DNA of 64,000 nt from Candidatus Nitrosotenuis cloacae. GTDB lineage: Archaea; Thermoproteota; Nitrososphaeria; Nitrososphaerales; Nitrosopumilaceae. Shown one piece after another: positions 1 to 8,373 of this stretch. Within the stretch, counting starts at the first letter, position 1. Every line of letters starts with the position of its first letter. The stretch covers positions 1 to 64,000 of the forward strand of contig NZ_JAPPVQ010000017.1 in NCBI RefSeq assembly GCF_026768455.1. The letters run 5' to 3'. The notes below the pieces were generated by a model. The model was given only the letters and a program-made list of their open reading frames with translations. It was not told the origin of the DNA and did no database searches. Both the position numbers and the translations under genes were made by a program.

Positions 1-982
1 AGACAAAGTCAGAGTCGCTTATAGTTCCCTCCGACCACCACTTGGCGTTGCTTCGTATCCAGGTTGGGATGTGTATCGGATCGTCCTGTTCGTCCTGAGG
101 CATCGGCTTTTCCTCCTGCTCTTTACCAAATACGTAGAGCCAGACTATTCCCTGTTGCGTCTTGTTGCTCAGCGTCCCAGATATTATAATGTCGGTTTTT
201 TGCGATGTGATCTGGATGTCGGCGATATTGTACGATCTTGCAGAGACGTTGATCCCACTCTTTACGTAATCAGGATAATCGTACAGGCTTCCGATCTTTT
301 TTGAAAAAGAGCCAGATGTGGTTTCCTGCGGATTAATCTGCTCAACCTTCATGGTGCCGCCGTTTTGTGAGATAAGCCTGTCCGCAAACTCGGTCTGAAG
401 CGGCGTTATCACCAGATGATCCGCGTCCGTATAAGAATAGTCCAAGTCGCTGTTGGGCTGTTTGTTGCAGGCATTGTCGCGCCACGAGTCGGACGACTTT
501 ATTGCGTCAATCATCAGTTGGCCGTGAAGCAGCTCGTGATAGAATATCACCAGATCCTCCACCTCCTTTATCCTAGGATCCTTCTCAGTTGATGCAAGTA
601 TTGCAGCCGAGTTCAGCATCAGCTCGTTTTCGCACTTTATGTTCACCTGTCCGCCAGATACCGTGATGCTGCACTTCCAGACGTAGATGCCCCCCGTGAT
701 TGCGCCCTCGTTATGTGTGAGTCCTGCATCAAACCTTGCAAGCTTTGTGGTAATCGTGCTTGTCACGGCTGTGTGGGCATCGCCCGCATCGCATGGGAAT
801 GATATCGTGATCGGCTCATCAAACGACCTTAGCACGTCTCCTACGTCCCTTGTCTGCACGTCGATATCCTCAAACTCGCTGCGCAGGTCATCGTATAGCG
901 ACTGCTCCTGGGACGTGGGCTCGGCAAGCGCGGACGGAATCACTACAAAAAGAGATGCCAATAATGCCAGAACTGTCTTCAA
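1..982 (-). CDS. Secreted protein with HExxH motif and C-terminal surface motif (3' end outside window)
   Basis: The frame opens with TTG at 982; the codon two places upstream is a TAG stop, so no longer start exists. It runs off the window edge (about 327 codons visible). Residues 1-20 form a signal peptide ending SALA. An HELLH sequence (H149, E150, H153) has the HExxH form of zinc metallopeptidases, preceded by hydrophobic residues as in a helix. Near residue 305 the motif IPTWIRSNAKWW begins; this tryptophan-rich motif recurs in secreted thaumarchaeal proteins. Four Cys lie in residues 60-180. Likely an exported, surface-bound protein, perhaps a peptidase; the third zinc ligand was not identified, so the enzyme activity is inference. 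Confidence 0.8.
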   Translation of the reverse strand, partial: MKTVLALLASLFVVIPSALAEPTSQEQSLYDDLRSEFEDIDVQTRDVGDVLRSFDEPITISFPCDAGDAHTAVTSTITTKLARFDAGLTHNEGAITGGIYVWKCSITVSGGQVNIKCENELMLNSAAILASTEKDPRIKEVEDLVIFYHELLHGQLMIDAIKSSDSWRDNACNKQPNSDLDYSYTDADHLVITPLQTEFADRLISQNGGTMKVEQINPQETTSGSFSKKIGSLYDYPDYVKSGINVSARSYNIADIQITSQKTDIIISGTLSNKTQQGIVWLYVFGKEQEEKPMPQDEQDDPIHIPTWIRSNAKWWSEGTISDSDFV

Positions 983-1033
983 TTGCTAGCTGGGAGTATA
1001 ATGAATACTTAAGAATTGAGTCGCATTCATCAG

Positions 1034-2422
1034 TTATTCCACGTAGTGGTGGTGTATCAGGTTGTCATAGAACCGCACGGACTTGATGTTTACAAATTCC
1101 AGCATGCCATACCTTGAGAGTTCCCTGCCGTATCCGCTGTTCTTTATTCCGCCAAACGGGATTCTTGGATCAGATATGACCACATTGTTTACCGTGACTA
1201 TTCCGGACTCTACCTGGCGCGAGAGTGTCTCTGCCTTGTTGAGGTTTTCGGTCCAGATGCTTGCCCCAAGGCCGAACTCGGAGTCGTTTGCAATGCGCAG
1301 TGCGTCCTTTTCGTCCTCAAATATCGTAATTGGCGCCACAGGGCCAAAGGTCTCCTCCCTGGCAATCCTCATGTCGGGCTTTATTCCAGACAGTATGGTG
1401 GGCTTGTAAAAGTAGCCTGCGCTTCCCGTTTTTTCGCCCCCCAAGAGCACCTCTGCGCCCTTGAGCCTTGCGTCATCCACCAGGGACGAGATGTTCTCAA
1501 GTGCGTCCTTGTTGACCAGCGGCCCGATGTCAGTCTCAATTGCCATCGGATCCCCGATTGACAGCCTCGACGTGTTGTGGATAAATTTCTCAATGAACTC
1601 GCCCGCAATTTTTTTTGAAACTATGAATCTCTTTGAGGCGATGCAGGACTGGCCGCAGTTGATGAATCTGCCCTTTACCGCGCCATTTGCCGCCTTTTCC
1701 ACGTTTGCATCCTCAAGTACGATGAACGGATCGCTGCCGCCCAGCTCAAGCACGCATTTTTTCAGCTGGGACGCCGCTCTCTGGCCCACCATTGCGCCGA
1801 TCTTTGTGCTGCCAGTAAATGTGACTGCGTTCACGTCAGAGTCTATGAGGTGGTTTGCAGACTCTGAGCTGCCGACTATAATCTGAAATGCGCCCTCCGG
1901 GAATCCCGACTGCCTGAATGCCTTCTCAAGCTCCAGCCCGCACTGGGTAGTGACGCTTGACGGCTTCATTACTATGACGTTTCCTGCCATGAGCGATGGG
2001 GCTACAAATCTTAGCGCCTGCCAGTATGGAAAGTTCCACGGCATTATTGATGCCACTATGCCAAGCGGCTCAAACGTGATGAAGCTCTTCCTTGCGTCGG
2101 TGTTGAGCACCTCCTCGTTTATGAAAGAGCCTCCGTTGTCTGCATAGAATTCAAGCGCCCACGCGCACTTTTCAACCTCGGAGATTGACTCTTTGAGCAC
2201 CTTGCCCATCTCTTGTGTGGCAACCTCCGCAAGCTGGATCTTGTTCTTTCTGAGATACTCCACCAACGTGTAAATGAGCGCCTTTCTTTTGCCAAAGTCC
2301 CTCTTCCATTCTGAAAATGCCGTCCTTGCAGCCAGCACCTTTTGGTTTATCTCGTCCCTTCCCATCTGGGGGTACGTCCGTATCGGCTGCCCGGTTGCCG
2401 GGTTTATCGTAGTTAATTGCAC
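1034..2422 (-). CDS. gabD: NAD(P)-dependent aldehyde dehydrogenase, succinate-semialdehyde dehydrogenase type
   Basis: Oxidises an aldehyde to the acid with NAD(P). The 462-aa length is normal for the family. Visible hallmarks are MPWNFPYWQ near residue 127, FTGST at 202-206, the general-base glutamate E226 in LELGG, and the catalytic cysteine C260 in NCGQSC. The similarity is to the succinate-semialdehyde branch (N-terminal INPATGQPI). In the 3HP/4HB cycle semialdehydes are intermediates, so it may drain or detoxify them; the substrate is inference. The start is GTG at 2422, lying 25 bp from a TATA-like box, which suggests a leaderless mRNA. It is divergent from the phasin-like gene. Confidence 0.88.
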   Translation of the reverse strand: MQLTTINPATGQPIRTYPQMGRDEINQKVLAARTAFSEWKRDFGKRKALIYTLVEYLRKNKIQLAEVATQEMGKVLKESISEVEKCAWALEFYADNGGSFINEEVLNTDARKSFITFEPLGIVASIMPWNFPYWQALRFVAPSLMAGNVIVMKPSSVTTQCGLELEKAFRQSGFPEGAFQIIVGSSESANHLIDSDVNAVTFTGSTKIGAMVGQRAASQLKKCVLELGGSDPFIVLEDANVEKAANGAVKGRFINCGQSCIASKRFIVSKKIAGEFIEKFIHNTSRLSIGDPMAIETDIGPLVNKDALENISSLVDDARLKGAEVLLGGEKTGSAGYFYKPTILSGIKPDMRIAREETFGPVAPITIFEDEKDALRIANDSEFGLGASIWTENLNKAETLSRQVESGIVTVNNVVISDPRIPFGGIKNSGYGRELSRYGMLEFVNIKSVRFYDNLIHHHYVE

Positions 2423-2442
2423 ACACCATGCTGGGCGCGCGC

Positions 2443-2451
2443 GTAATTAAG
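2443..2451 (-). promoter_or_regulatory. TATA box of the aldehyde dehydrogenase gene
   Basis: CTTAATTAC on the minus strand is centred 25 bp upstream of the GTG start at 2422, the spacing expected for an archaeal leaderless transcript. Confidence 0.5.
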
Positions 2452-2460
2452 TGTGGTGCC

Positions 2461-2525
2461 TAAAACCAATCATTACCAATAGTTACCAAAACCTTAAATA
2501 CCAACCATTGGTTACTAAAACCAAT
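2461..2525. repeat. Repeat cluster around a promoter (probable operator)
   Basis: TAAAACCAAT occurs at 2461-2470 and again at 2516-2525. GTTACCAAAACC (2482-2493) and GTTACTAAAACC (2511-2522) differ at one base. AACCATTGGTT (2503-2513) has 5-bp inverted arms. The copies flank the TATA box of the phasin-like gene on both sides, the arrangement of a regulator binding site. The regulator is unknown. Confidence 0.55.
2492..2500 (+). promoter_or_regulatory. TATA box of the phasin-like gene
   Basis: CCTTAAATA is a good archaeal TATA element preceded by A-rich bases. Its spacing predicts transcription starting near 2522-2525, almost exactly at an ATG at 2524. Confidence 0.6.
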
Positions 2526-2598
2526 GAATGGAAAGAAAAGCCTCACTCGTACAAAGAGCAAGGTCAGAATCCATTCAAAACAAAAGGCGAAAAACAAA

Positions 2599-3012
2599 AT
2601 GGCAACAAACGAAAGTCAAAAAGACGTATTTTCAGTTTATGCCAGAAGTTTTGATAAGGTAAAAGGTACCTTTGAAAAGACAGCAACACAGTCACTGCAA
2701 TCATACACAAACCTGAGCCAGGAAGTATTCACTGCCTGGAGCAACTTTGTGCACACTGCGACATCAATCTCACAAAGCTATGCTAACAAGATTGGCGTCA
2801 ACGCAGCAATTCCAGAGACATCAGTTGCAGTAATTTCAGAGACAACCGATGCTTTTGTAAAGGCAATTGAGACAAACAACAAGGTAGTGCAGACTGCCTT
2901 TGATGCAACAGTGCAGAACATCAAGACAATCAACCAAAACGCAAGTGCATTTGCAGAGCTAAACCAAAACATTATCAACTCCTGGATGAGCAACTGGAAA
3001 CCAAGAATCTAA
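2599..3012 (+). CDS. Phasin-like helical protein
   Basis: A 137-aa, all-helical, Cys-free protein made of amphipathic stretches rich in T, S, N, Q and A, beginning MATNESQKDVFSVYARSFDK. This composition and length fit phasins, which coat polyhydroxyalkanoate granules or act as small membrane-associated helical proteins. The start is uncertain. An in-frame ATG at 2524 lies at the predicted transcription start and would add a 25-residue Lys/Arg-rich leader; ATG 2599 gives a more typical N-terminus but has no clear ribosome binding site. The gene stands alone, has a strong promoter with operator-like repeats, and ends in a T-run. It may be highly expressed and regulated. Confidence 0.6.
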   Translation: MATNESQKDVFSVYARSFDKVKGTFEKTATQSLQSYTNLSQEVFTAWSNFVHTATSISQSYANKIGVNAAIPETSVAVISETTDAFVKAIETNNKVVQTAFDATVQNIKTINQNASAFAELNQNIINSWMSNWKPRI

Positions 3013-3014
3013 AT

Positions 3015-3037
3015 TCTTTTTTTTTTTTATTTTTTTA
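3015..3037 (+). terminator. T-run terminator after the phasin-like gene
   Basis: Twelve consecutive T at 3017-3028 and six more at 3031-3036 follow the stop codon directly, as in archaeal intrinsic terminators. Confidence 0.7.
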
Positions 3038-3078
3038 TCATCAGGCTTTAGGGTATTTTCCGCACAGGCATGCAAATA

Positions 3079-3112
3079 AGCTAAGTTGTTGAATAATCAG
3101 CTAAGTTGTTGA
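3079..3112. repeat. Two 14-bp direct repeats, 20-bp period
   Basis: AGCTAAGTTGTTGA is present at 3079-3092 and 3099-3112. The 20-bp spacing puts both copies on nearly the same DNA face. They lie upstream of the small zinc-protein gene at 3156 and could be a binding site. Confidence 0.6.
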
Positions 3113-3155
3113 TTCGATCTAATATCATGGAACAACATATCAATATTGAGATAAA

Positions 3156-3335
3156 ATGCGAGTTGATTCATGTAGAAGATGCGGTGAGGAGATGCAAGAA
3201 TCCACCCAACCAGAGATTTGCGCAGTATGTGACAGAGCGTGCGAGCAGTTTTTTTGCCCAAAATGCGATCTAGTCACTGATCCACAGTATCACACGCACC
3301 ATACAACACTTGAAGCATCTCCGTTATCTCACTAA
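3156..3335 (+). CDS. Small zinc-ribbon-like protein, 59 aa
   Basis: The 59-aa frame starts at ATG 3156. It carries three CxxC pairs (C6/C9, C22/C25, C34/C37) plus C29, and a His cluster HTHH near residues 47-50. Such a density of CxxC pairs in so short a protein indicates metal binding, probably zinc. The later part resembles a treble-clef or B-box-like finger. The protein is soluble with no signal. Function is unknown; DNA, RNA or protein binding are all possible. Confidence 0.65.
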   Translation: MRVDSCRRCGEEMQESTQPEICAVCDRACEQFFCPKCDLVTDPQYHTHHTTLEASPLSH

Positions 3336-3355
3336 TTTTTTTGTGTGGTGAAATC

Positions 3356-3478
3356 ATGATTCAAGAAATTAAAAAGATATTCAATAAAACCACAAGCATT
3401 CCAAGATACAAGGCAGGATTTTACGGATTTATCGCAATTGCAGTGGCAGGAATAGTATCTCTTACCATACTGTTGTAG
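3356..3478 (+). CDS. Small single-span membrane protein, 40 aa
   Basis: The frame starts at ATG 3356 and encodes 40 residues: a basic N-terminal half (EIKKIFNKTTSIPRYK) followed by one hydrophobic helix (GFIAIAVAGIVSLTILL). It lies 20 bp after the zinc-protein gene on the same strand, so the two may share a transcript. The basic head and C-terminal anchor suggest an inner-leaflet membrane microprotein. There is no recognisable family. Confidence 0.5.
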   Translation: MIQEIKKIFNKTTSIPRYKAGFYGFIAIAVAGIVSLTILL

Positions 3479-3495
3479 GAGAATTGAGCCTATTT

Positions 3496-5595
3496 TTAGG
3501 ACAGCCCAATTCTAATATCGAGGATCTTGCAACCCTTTCCCTGCTCCATCACAAGCACCGGGTTCATGTCAAGCTCCTTTATCTCGTCAAAGTCGGTCAC
3601 CAATGCAGACAGCTTTTGAATAAGCTCAGACAGTTTCTTTTTGTCTGCGGGCTTTTCCCCTCTGACTCCCTCGAGTAATTTCCTTGTCTTAATTGAGCCA
3701 ATCATATTGTCTGCCTCTTTGTCTGTAACTGGCGCTAGCCTGAATGTAACGTCTTTGAGTACCTCCACATAGATTCCGCCCATTCCGAGCATGATTACCG
3801 GACCGAATCCAGGCTCTTGTTTTGATCCTATGATGAGCTCCTTTCCGCCCTTGACCATTTCTTGGACCAGTACACCTTTGATTTGGGCATTTTTGTCGTA
3901 TTTTTTGGCGTTCTTTACTATTTGATCAAATGCGTCCCTTACTGCCTGCTCGCTTGCAACTCCCACTTTCACTCCACCGGCGTCGGACTTGTGGATGATT
4001 TGCGGTGATGCAATCTTCATCACCACCGGAAATCCGATCTTCTTTGCATGCTTTACTGCCTCTTCTGCTGTTTTTGCCAGAATGCTTTGCGGTAGTGGAA
4101 AGCCGTATGCCTTGAGCACTTCCTGGCCTTCCTCTTCTAGAAGGTTTGTTCTTCCTTGCTTTCGGACATTGGCAAATACCTTCTTTACTGCGGCCTTGTC
4201 TGCCTTGAATTTTGTAATTGTGCCTTCCGGTGTATTGAGCCAGCTTGAAAATCGGAGCATTGCACGCAGTGCGCGAATTGCGCCCTCCGCATAAGTATAG
4301 TACGGGACGCCACCTGCTGCAAGAATCTCCCTGTTTTTGATTCCCTCGTCAAGCCCCATCAATGATGCAAGCATTGTCTTTTTGTATTTCTTTGACATCT
4401 TTACTACCACCTCTGCAAGCTTATCATAATCTAGCGTGGCAGAAGGCGTGCACATTGCGATGACAGATCCCACATTCTTGTGCGCAAGTACATTTTCTAG
4501 TACGTTGTTAAATCTGTTAAAATCGGCATCGCCTACAATGTCTACGGGGTTCCTTGAGCTTCCCCACGGCGGGATGACTGCGTTTATCTTTGGTCTAATG
4601 TCCTCAATTGTAGCCATCTTGATGCCATACTTTGAGCAGGCATCAGTTGAGATGATTGCAGGACCTCCTGCATTTGATACTATAACAAGGTCACCCTTTA
4701 GCGGAAGCGGCTGCTTTGAGAATGCTGTTGCATAGTCGAACAATTCCTCCATGGAATCAACTCGGATTGCGCCGGACTGGTTCAATACGGCGTCATAGAT
4801 TTCGTCCGAGCCCATCAGTGCTCCAGTATGAGACATTGCAGCTTTTGCACCCTCGGGACTGCGTCCTGATTTTAATACAAGAACCGGTTTCTTCATCTTT
4901 TTTGTGATTTGCTTGCATACCTTGAGGAACTCTTGGCCATTGCCCATGTCCTCAAGGTACATTACGATTACCTTCGTCTGCTCGTGCTCTGCCAGCATTT
5001 TAAGCACGTCGATTTCACTCATGTCCGCCTTGTTGCCAAGGCTGATTACTGCGGAAAATCCGATTCCCTGTGCGCTTGCATCCTCTACAAGTGCCGCGCA
5101 GATTGCCCCGCTTTGCGAGACTAGTGCAATCTGGCCGGACTTTGGCGTAATTTTGAGAAAAGTGGAATTCATCATTGTCTTTGGATCCAAGTTCATCACT
5201 CCAAGGCAATTGGGACCGATCATTTTGATTCCGTATTTTTTGACAATATCCTTTAGCTGCTGCTCAAGCTTTCGACCTTCCTCGTCTACCTCCTTGAATC
5301 CGGCAGTAATCACTATGACTCCTTTGATCTTTTTCTTTCCGCATTCCTCTAGTACCGCAGGGACTATGTCGTTCTTTGTAACCACCACGGCCAGATCGAT
5401 TTGATCCTTTACGTCAAGCACTGTCTTGAATGCAGGCATGTCAAAGACCCTATCACGCGTAGGAGAAATTGGATAGATCTTTCCCTTGTAACCTTTCATG
5501 ATATTTGATGTGATTGCGCGTCCGACACTTCCTTCCTTGTCAGATGCGCCGATTATTGCGACAGATTTTGGAGATAGAAAAGCAGATACTGCCAT
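3496..5595 (-). CDS. ADP-forming acyl-CoA synthetase (3HP/4HB cycle type)
   Basis: Joins a carboxylic acid to CoA using ATP, releasing ADP and phosphate. The 699 residues hold fused alpha and beta parts: a CoA-binding Rossmann domain at 1-130 (IIGASDKEGSVG), a ligase-like domain to about 300 with the phosphorylated histidine H256 in SHTGAL, and an ATP-grasp domain from about 480 to the end. In thaumarchaea, two enzymes of this build activate 3-hydroxypropionate and 4-hydroxybutyrate in the carbon-fixation cycle. Which substrate this one uses cannot be told from the sequence alone; other short acids are possible. The ATG at 5595 fits the family N-terminus. Confidence 0.88.
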   Translation of the reverse strand: MAVSAFLSPKSVAIIGASDKEGSVGRAITSNIMKGYKGKIYPISPTRDRVFDMPAFKTVLDVKDQIDLAVVVTKNDIVPAVLEECGKKKIKGVIVITAGFKEVDEEGRKLEQQLKDIVKKYGIKMIGPNCLGVMNLDPKTMMNSTFLKITPKSGQIALVSQSGAICAALVEDASAQGIGFSAVISLGNKADMSEIDVLKMLAEHEQTKVIVMYLEDMGNGQEFLKVCKQITKKMKKPVLVLKSGRSPEGAKAAMSHTGALMGSDEIYDAVLNQSGAIRVDSMEELFDYATAFSKQPLPLKGDLVIVSNAGGPAIISTDACSKYGIKMATIEDIRPKINAVIPPWGSSRNPVDIVGDADFNRFNNVLENVLAHKNVGSVIAMCTPSATLDYDKLAEVVVKMSKKYKKTMLASLMGLDEGIKNREILAAGGVPYYTYAEGAIRALRAMLRFSSWLNTPEGTITKFKADKAAVKKVFANVRKQGRTNLLEEEGQEVLKAYGFPLPQSILAKTAEEAVKHAKKIGFPVVMKIASPQIIHKSDAGGVKVGVASEQAVRDAFDQIVKNAKKYDKNAQIKGVLVQEMVKGGKELIIGSKQEPGFGPVIMLGMGGIYVEVLKDVTFRLAPVTDKEADNMIGSIKTRKLLEGVRGEKPADKKKLSELIQKLSALVTDFDEIKELDMNPVLVMEQGKGCKILDIRIGLS

Positions 5596-5644
5596 GTGAT
5601 TCTGGCTGACTTGTTTCCATAATAAAGCTTATTCTGCGGTTCTG

Positions 5645-6082
5645 TTAATGTTTGAATGCTTTTTTCCCCTTGTAGAATACCTTGAATCCGCTTTTTGATG
5701 CCTTTAGTGTCTTTATCAGCTTTAGCGAAATTTTGGCGATTTTAAAGACTGAAAGAAACGGTATCAGGGCAAGCATTGCCACATCATGCCAATGTTTTTT
5801 GAAGAATAGTTTCAGATTGTTTAATTTTCTATATTTTAAGTACAGATCAAAAACAAGTAAGGTAAAGAATACCCAGAGAAGCACCTCAAAATGAATTTCA
5901 AAGTCATGTGGAATACGGTATGGTGCCTCCTTTAGGAACAAAGATTCTGGATAAAACGAGACAAATCCTAGAAAATAGACTATTGCCATCAGCAAAATGC
6001 AGAAATCAAATACCTTTGAAAATATACTCTTTGTTTCCACGGTATAATTTGGATTTTTAATGGATGTAAATACCATATCCAA
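5645..6082 (-). CDS. Membrane protein with voltage-sensor-like half
   Basis: 145 aa with three or four hydrophobic segments (about 25-45, 68-83 and 96-112), followed by a strongly basic tail (KISLKLIKTLKASKSGFK). The order of helices, an acidic stretch and a final Lys-rich amphipathic helix resembles the S1-S4 part of a voltage-gated ion channel, but no pore loop or selectivity filter follows. It may be a pore-less sensor, a truncated channel or an unrelated membrane protein. It is divergent from the EamA transporter. Confidence 0.55.
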   Translation of the reverse strand: MDMVFTSIKNPNYTVETKSIFSKVFDFCILLMAIVYFLGFVSFYPESLFLKEAPYRIPHDFEIHFEVLLWVFFTLLVFDLYLKYRKLNNLKLFFKKHWHDVAMLALIPFLSVFKIAKISLKLIKTLKASKSGFKVFYKGKKAFKH

Positions 6083-6150
6083 AGAGATTTTTTAGATCGA
6101 TTGCATGCCGATCACAGATATTAGTATCTTTGACATTCCCATAGTTGGAA

Positions 6151-7089
6151 ATGTCAATAGTAAATGTGCCCACAATCAGGCTTACCAGGAAGACATTCCA
6201 GTCAGGATACGTTCTGATTCTGATTTCTGCCATACTTACAGCCTTGGCGCATGTCCTAGCAAAACCACTTGTGGACAACGAGATAGGCTTTGAGATCAAC
6301 CCAGTCGTGCTTGCAGCATGCATTTACATGATAAACGGCGCGTTCTTTACCCCGTTTACAAGAAAATCCACGCCAATCGTCTTGCTTGGGGGGAAAAATA
6401 TTGCGCTTTTGGCAATAATCGGCATATCCGAGGGGATTGCGTTAATTACATATTTTATCGGCCTGAAAGGCTCAACTGCAGCAAACGCGTCGATTTTCAG
6501 CAATAGCGAGATGATATTCTCGCTATTGATTGTAACAATAGCCTTCAAGGAGGTTTTGAAGAAAAACGAGATCGGCCCATTTACAATGATCATAATTGGA
6601 ATGCTAGTCCTGCCAATAGGATACGATGTGTATTCCCATGGAATGACATTCTCGAATTTGGTAATGTCAGACATACTAATCATTGTCTCAGGCGTATTTT
6701 ACGCATTTAACGTAACCATATGCAGATACATCAGCAATTCAATAGACTCCAAACGGATCATGCAAGTAATTTCATTCACATCAGGTGCCTGCGCGGTGCT
6801 GGCGTTGGTAGCCTTTCACATACCAGTAGACGTAGAGATGTCAAGCTTTGGCTCCATTGCAATGTTTGCAATAGGCGGCACGGGAATTGCATCAGTGTTG
6901 TTTGTAGTATCATTACGAATGATTGGAGGGGCAAGGACCGTCCTGCTGTTTTCTACAAACTCTGCATTTGGCATAATATTTGCCGCCGTCATACTAGGTG
7001 AGACAATCACCATGGTAAACATGGGATCGCTTGTACTAACATTTGGTGGTATCTATTTGCTAAAAAACAAGCTTGGAAACAAGCACTAA
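6151..7089 (+). CDS. EamA/DMT-family membrane transporter
   Basis: A 312-aa polytopic membrane protein with about ten hydrophobic helices arranged as two similar halves, as expected for the drug/metabolite transporter superfamily. GSTAANASIFSNSEMIFSL in the first half and FSTNSAFGIIFAAVILGETI in the second are typical of the end of each EamA repeat (helix with a conserved Glu). The ATG at 6151 is preferred over a TTG two codons upstream. It probably exports or imports a small metabolite; the substrate is not predictable. Confidence 0.85.
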   Translation: MSIVNVPTIRLTRKTFQSGYVLILISAILTALAHVLAKPLVDNEIGFEINPVVLAACIYMINGAFFTPFTRKSTPIVLLGGKNIALLAIIGISEGIALITYFIGLKGSTAANASIFSNSEMIFSLLIVTIAFKEVLKKNEIGPFTMIIIGMLVLPIGYDVYSHGMTFSNLVMSDILIIVSGVFYAFNVTICRYISNSIDSKRIMQVISFTSGACAVLALVAFHIPVDVEMSSFGSIAMFAIGGTGIASVLFVVSLRMIGGARTVLLFSTNSAFGIIFAAVILGETITMVNMGSLVLTFGGIYLLKNKLGNKH

Positions 7090-7229
7090 TTGTGGTGTTA
7101 AGACACTAATTTATGACTCGTAGATGTAGTAAACTAGCCGAGATTGCGCCTAAAAAGTCTCATTTTTTAGAAACTATATAATATTTACAACATATTTTAA
7201 AAGATATACAGAAGAACGAGGCGTAAATA

Positions 7230-7835
7230 ATGTCGGAAATAGATAACCTTCTAGCCAGATACGTTGAGAATAACGTAAACTCAAATTTTGATAAGGAAAT
7301 TATCATAAAAATTAAGAAAAAACTCGAAAAAAATGGATATTCCCTACTACGCGCCATAGAAGTATTCTACCCCTTTGAAGAAGTGTTAAGGGACATCATT
7401 GGCAGCAAATCATCTGGCATGCTAGAGAGAATTTGCAGAGCTGTTTGCGAGAATAAACCAAGGGAAAAGTATGCCTATGTGGTCAAAGACAGAAATTTCC
7501 AGGATCTAATCTTGAGCACGTATGGGAATAATGATAAAAGATCAATCCTGCAAGCCATTGCCAAATCCCCAATGTCAATTTCAGAGATACTCGATAAAGC
7601 AGACATTCCAAAAAGCAGCGGATACAAGATAGTCGATTCGCTTTTGGCAGATGGTCTTTTAACCACAACTGATCAAAAAATTAAAAATCTTGACGGAAAC
7701 AGGGTTTCTGCCTACAGACCCACAATTGAGTCAATTGACATCAGGATCAATGGCGGGTCAATTGTGATTGAACTTCAATTTGCAGAGGAATATGCGAAAA
7801 AGAGTCACATATTGAAGGCAATAATAAAAAGATAG
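7230..7835 (+). CDS. Winged helix-turn-helix transcription regulator
   Basis: 201 aa. The N-terminal 90 residues are helical and charged. Residues about 100-145 form a winged HTH (ILQAIAKSPMSISEILDKAD, then a recognition helix with KSSGYKIVDSLLADGLL) of the ArsR/TrmB-like type, followed by a C-terminal strand-rich part. A TATA-like stretch (ACTATATAATATTT) precedes the gene at about 7172, and a GAGG ribosome site lies 8 bp before the ATG. The target is unknown. It ends 10 bp before the presumed left attachment site of the element. Confidence 0.75.
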   Translation: MSEIDNLLARYVENNVNSNFDKEIIIKIKKKLEKNGYSLLRAIEVFYPFEEVLRDIIGSKSSGMLERICRAVCENKPREKYAYVVKDRNFQDLILSTYGNNDKRSILQAIAKSPMSISEILDKADIPKSSGYKIVDSLLADGLLTTTDQKIKNLDGNRVSAYRPTIESIDIRINGGSIVIELQFAEEYAKKSHILKAIIKR

Positions 7836-7844
7836 TAGATGATA

Positions 7845-7857
7845 TCTAGTGGGATTC
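7845..7857. repeat. Possible left attachment site (copy of tRNA-Lys 3' segment)
   Basis: TCTAGTGGGATTC is identical to 26141-26153, which encodes part of the T-arm and acceptor stem of tRNA-Lys. It lies in the same orientation just after a host-like regulator gene. This is what integration into a tRNA 3' end leaves behind, but 13 bp is short and the last three acceptor bases do not match. Confidence 0.5.
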
Positions 7858-7891
7858 AGTGCCCGTTTTGGGCATATTTTGGATCCGATTT

Positions 7892-8353
7892 TCAGTCGAT
7901 AATTGCTGAAAACCTTGGAAACTGACGAATGTACGAGAAATCTGGATCTGTTTTTGCCAGGCTAGTCTTTTTTGGATCAAGTGTAACAGCCTTTTCAAGA
8001 CAGTTTAACGCCTCCTCGTTTTCTCCAAGCATGGATAAACAGGCTGCCTTATTGTACCAGGGAGCGCTGAAGTCAGGATCAATACCAATAGACTTTTCTA
8101 AAAAGGAAAGAGCCACATCGTATTTTTTTAACTCCACGTATGCACCTCCCATGTTTGACAACACCACAGAATCTGTAGGATCTATTTGAAGGGCTTTTTC
8201 ATAACATCCAATTGCCTCATTGTATCTGCCTTCGTTGAAAAGTAATGCGCCTTCAGTTATGAGTTTTACAATCTCTTCTTTTTGTGGGGCCTTGTATCTA
8301 GAGTCATCCTTGAAGCGTTCCAAATTCTTCTTTAGTCCAATCGATTTTTTCAC
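7892..8353 (-). CDS. Tetratricopeptide repeat protein
   Basis: 153 aa with about three TPR units: residues 30-63 (GALLFNEGRYNEAIGCYEKA), 64-97 and 98-131, each showing the W/L-G-Y-A-P pattern and ending at the xDP turn. TPRs form a curved scaffold for protein binding. It is soluble, without signal peptide, and the partner is unknown. It sits just inside the proposed left border of the element and could be host or cargo. Confidence 0.8.
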   Translation of the reverse strand: MKKSIGLKKNLERFKDDSRYKAPQKEEIVKLITEGALLFNEGRYNEAIGCYEKALQIDPTDSVVLSNMGGAYVELKKYDVALSFLEKSIGIDPDFSAPWYNKAACLSMLGENEEALNCLEKAVTLDPKKTSLAKTDPDFSYIRQFPRFSAIID

Positions 8354-8373
8354 GATGAATCACAATCAAAACT

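Noticed and set aside
4904-5404. A 166-aa plus-strand frame
   Set aside because: It is the reverse strand of the CoA synthetase, rich in Ser and Leu.
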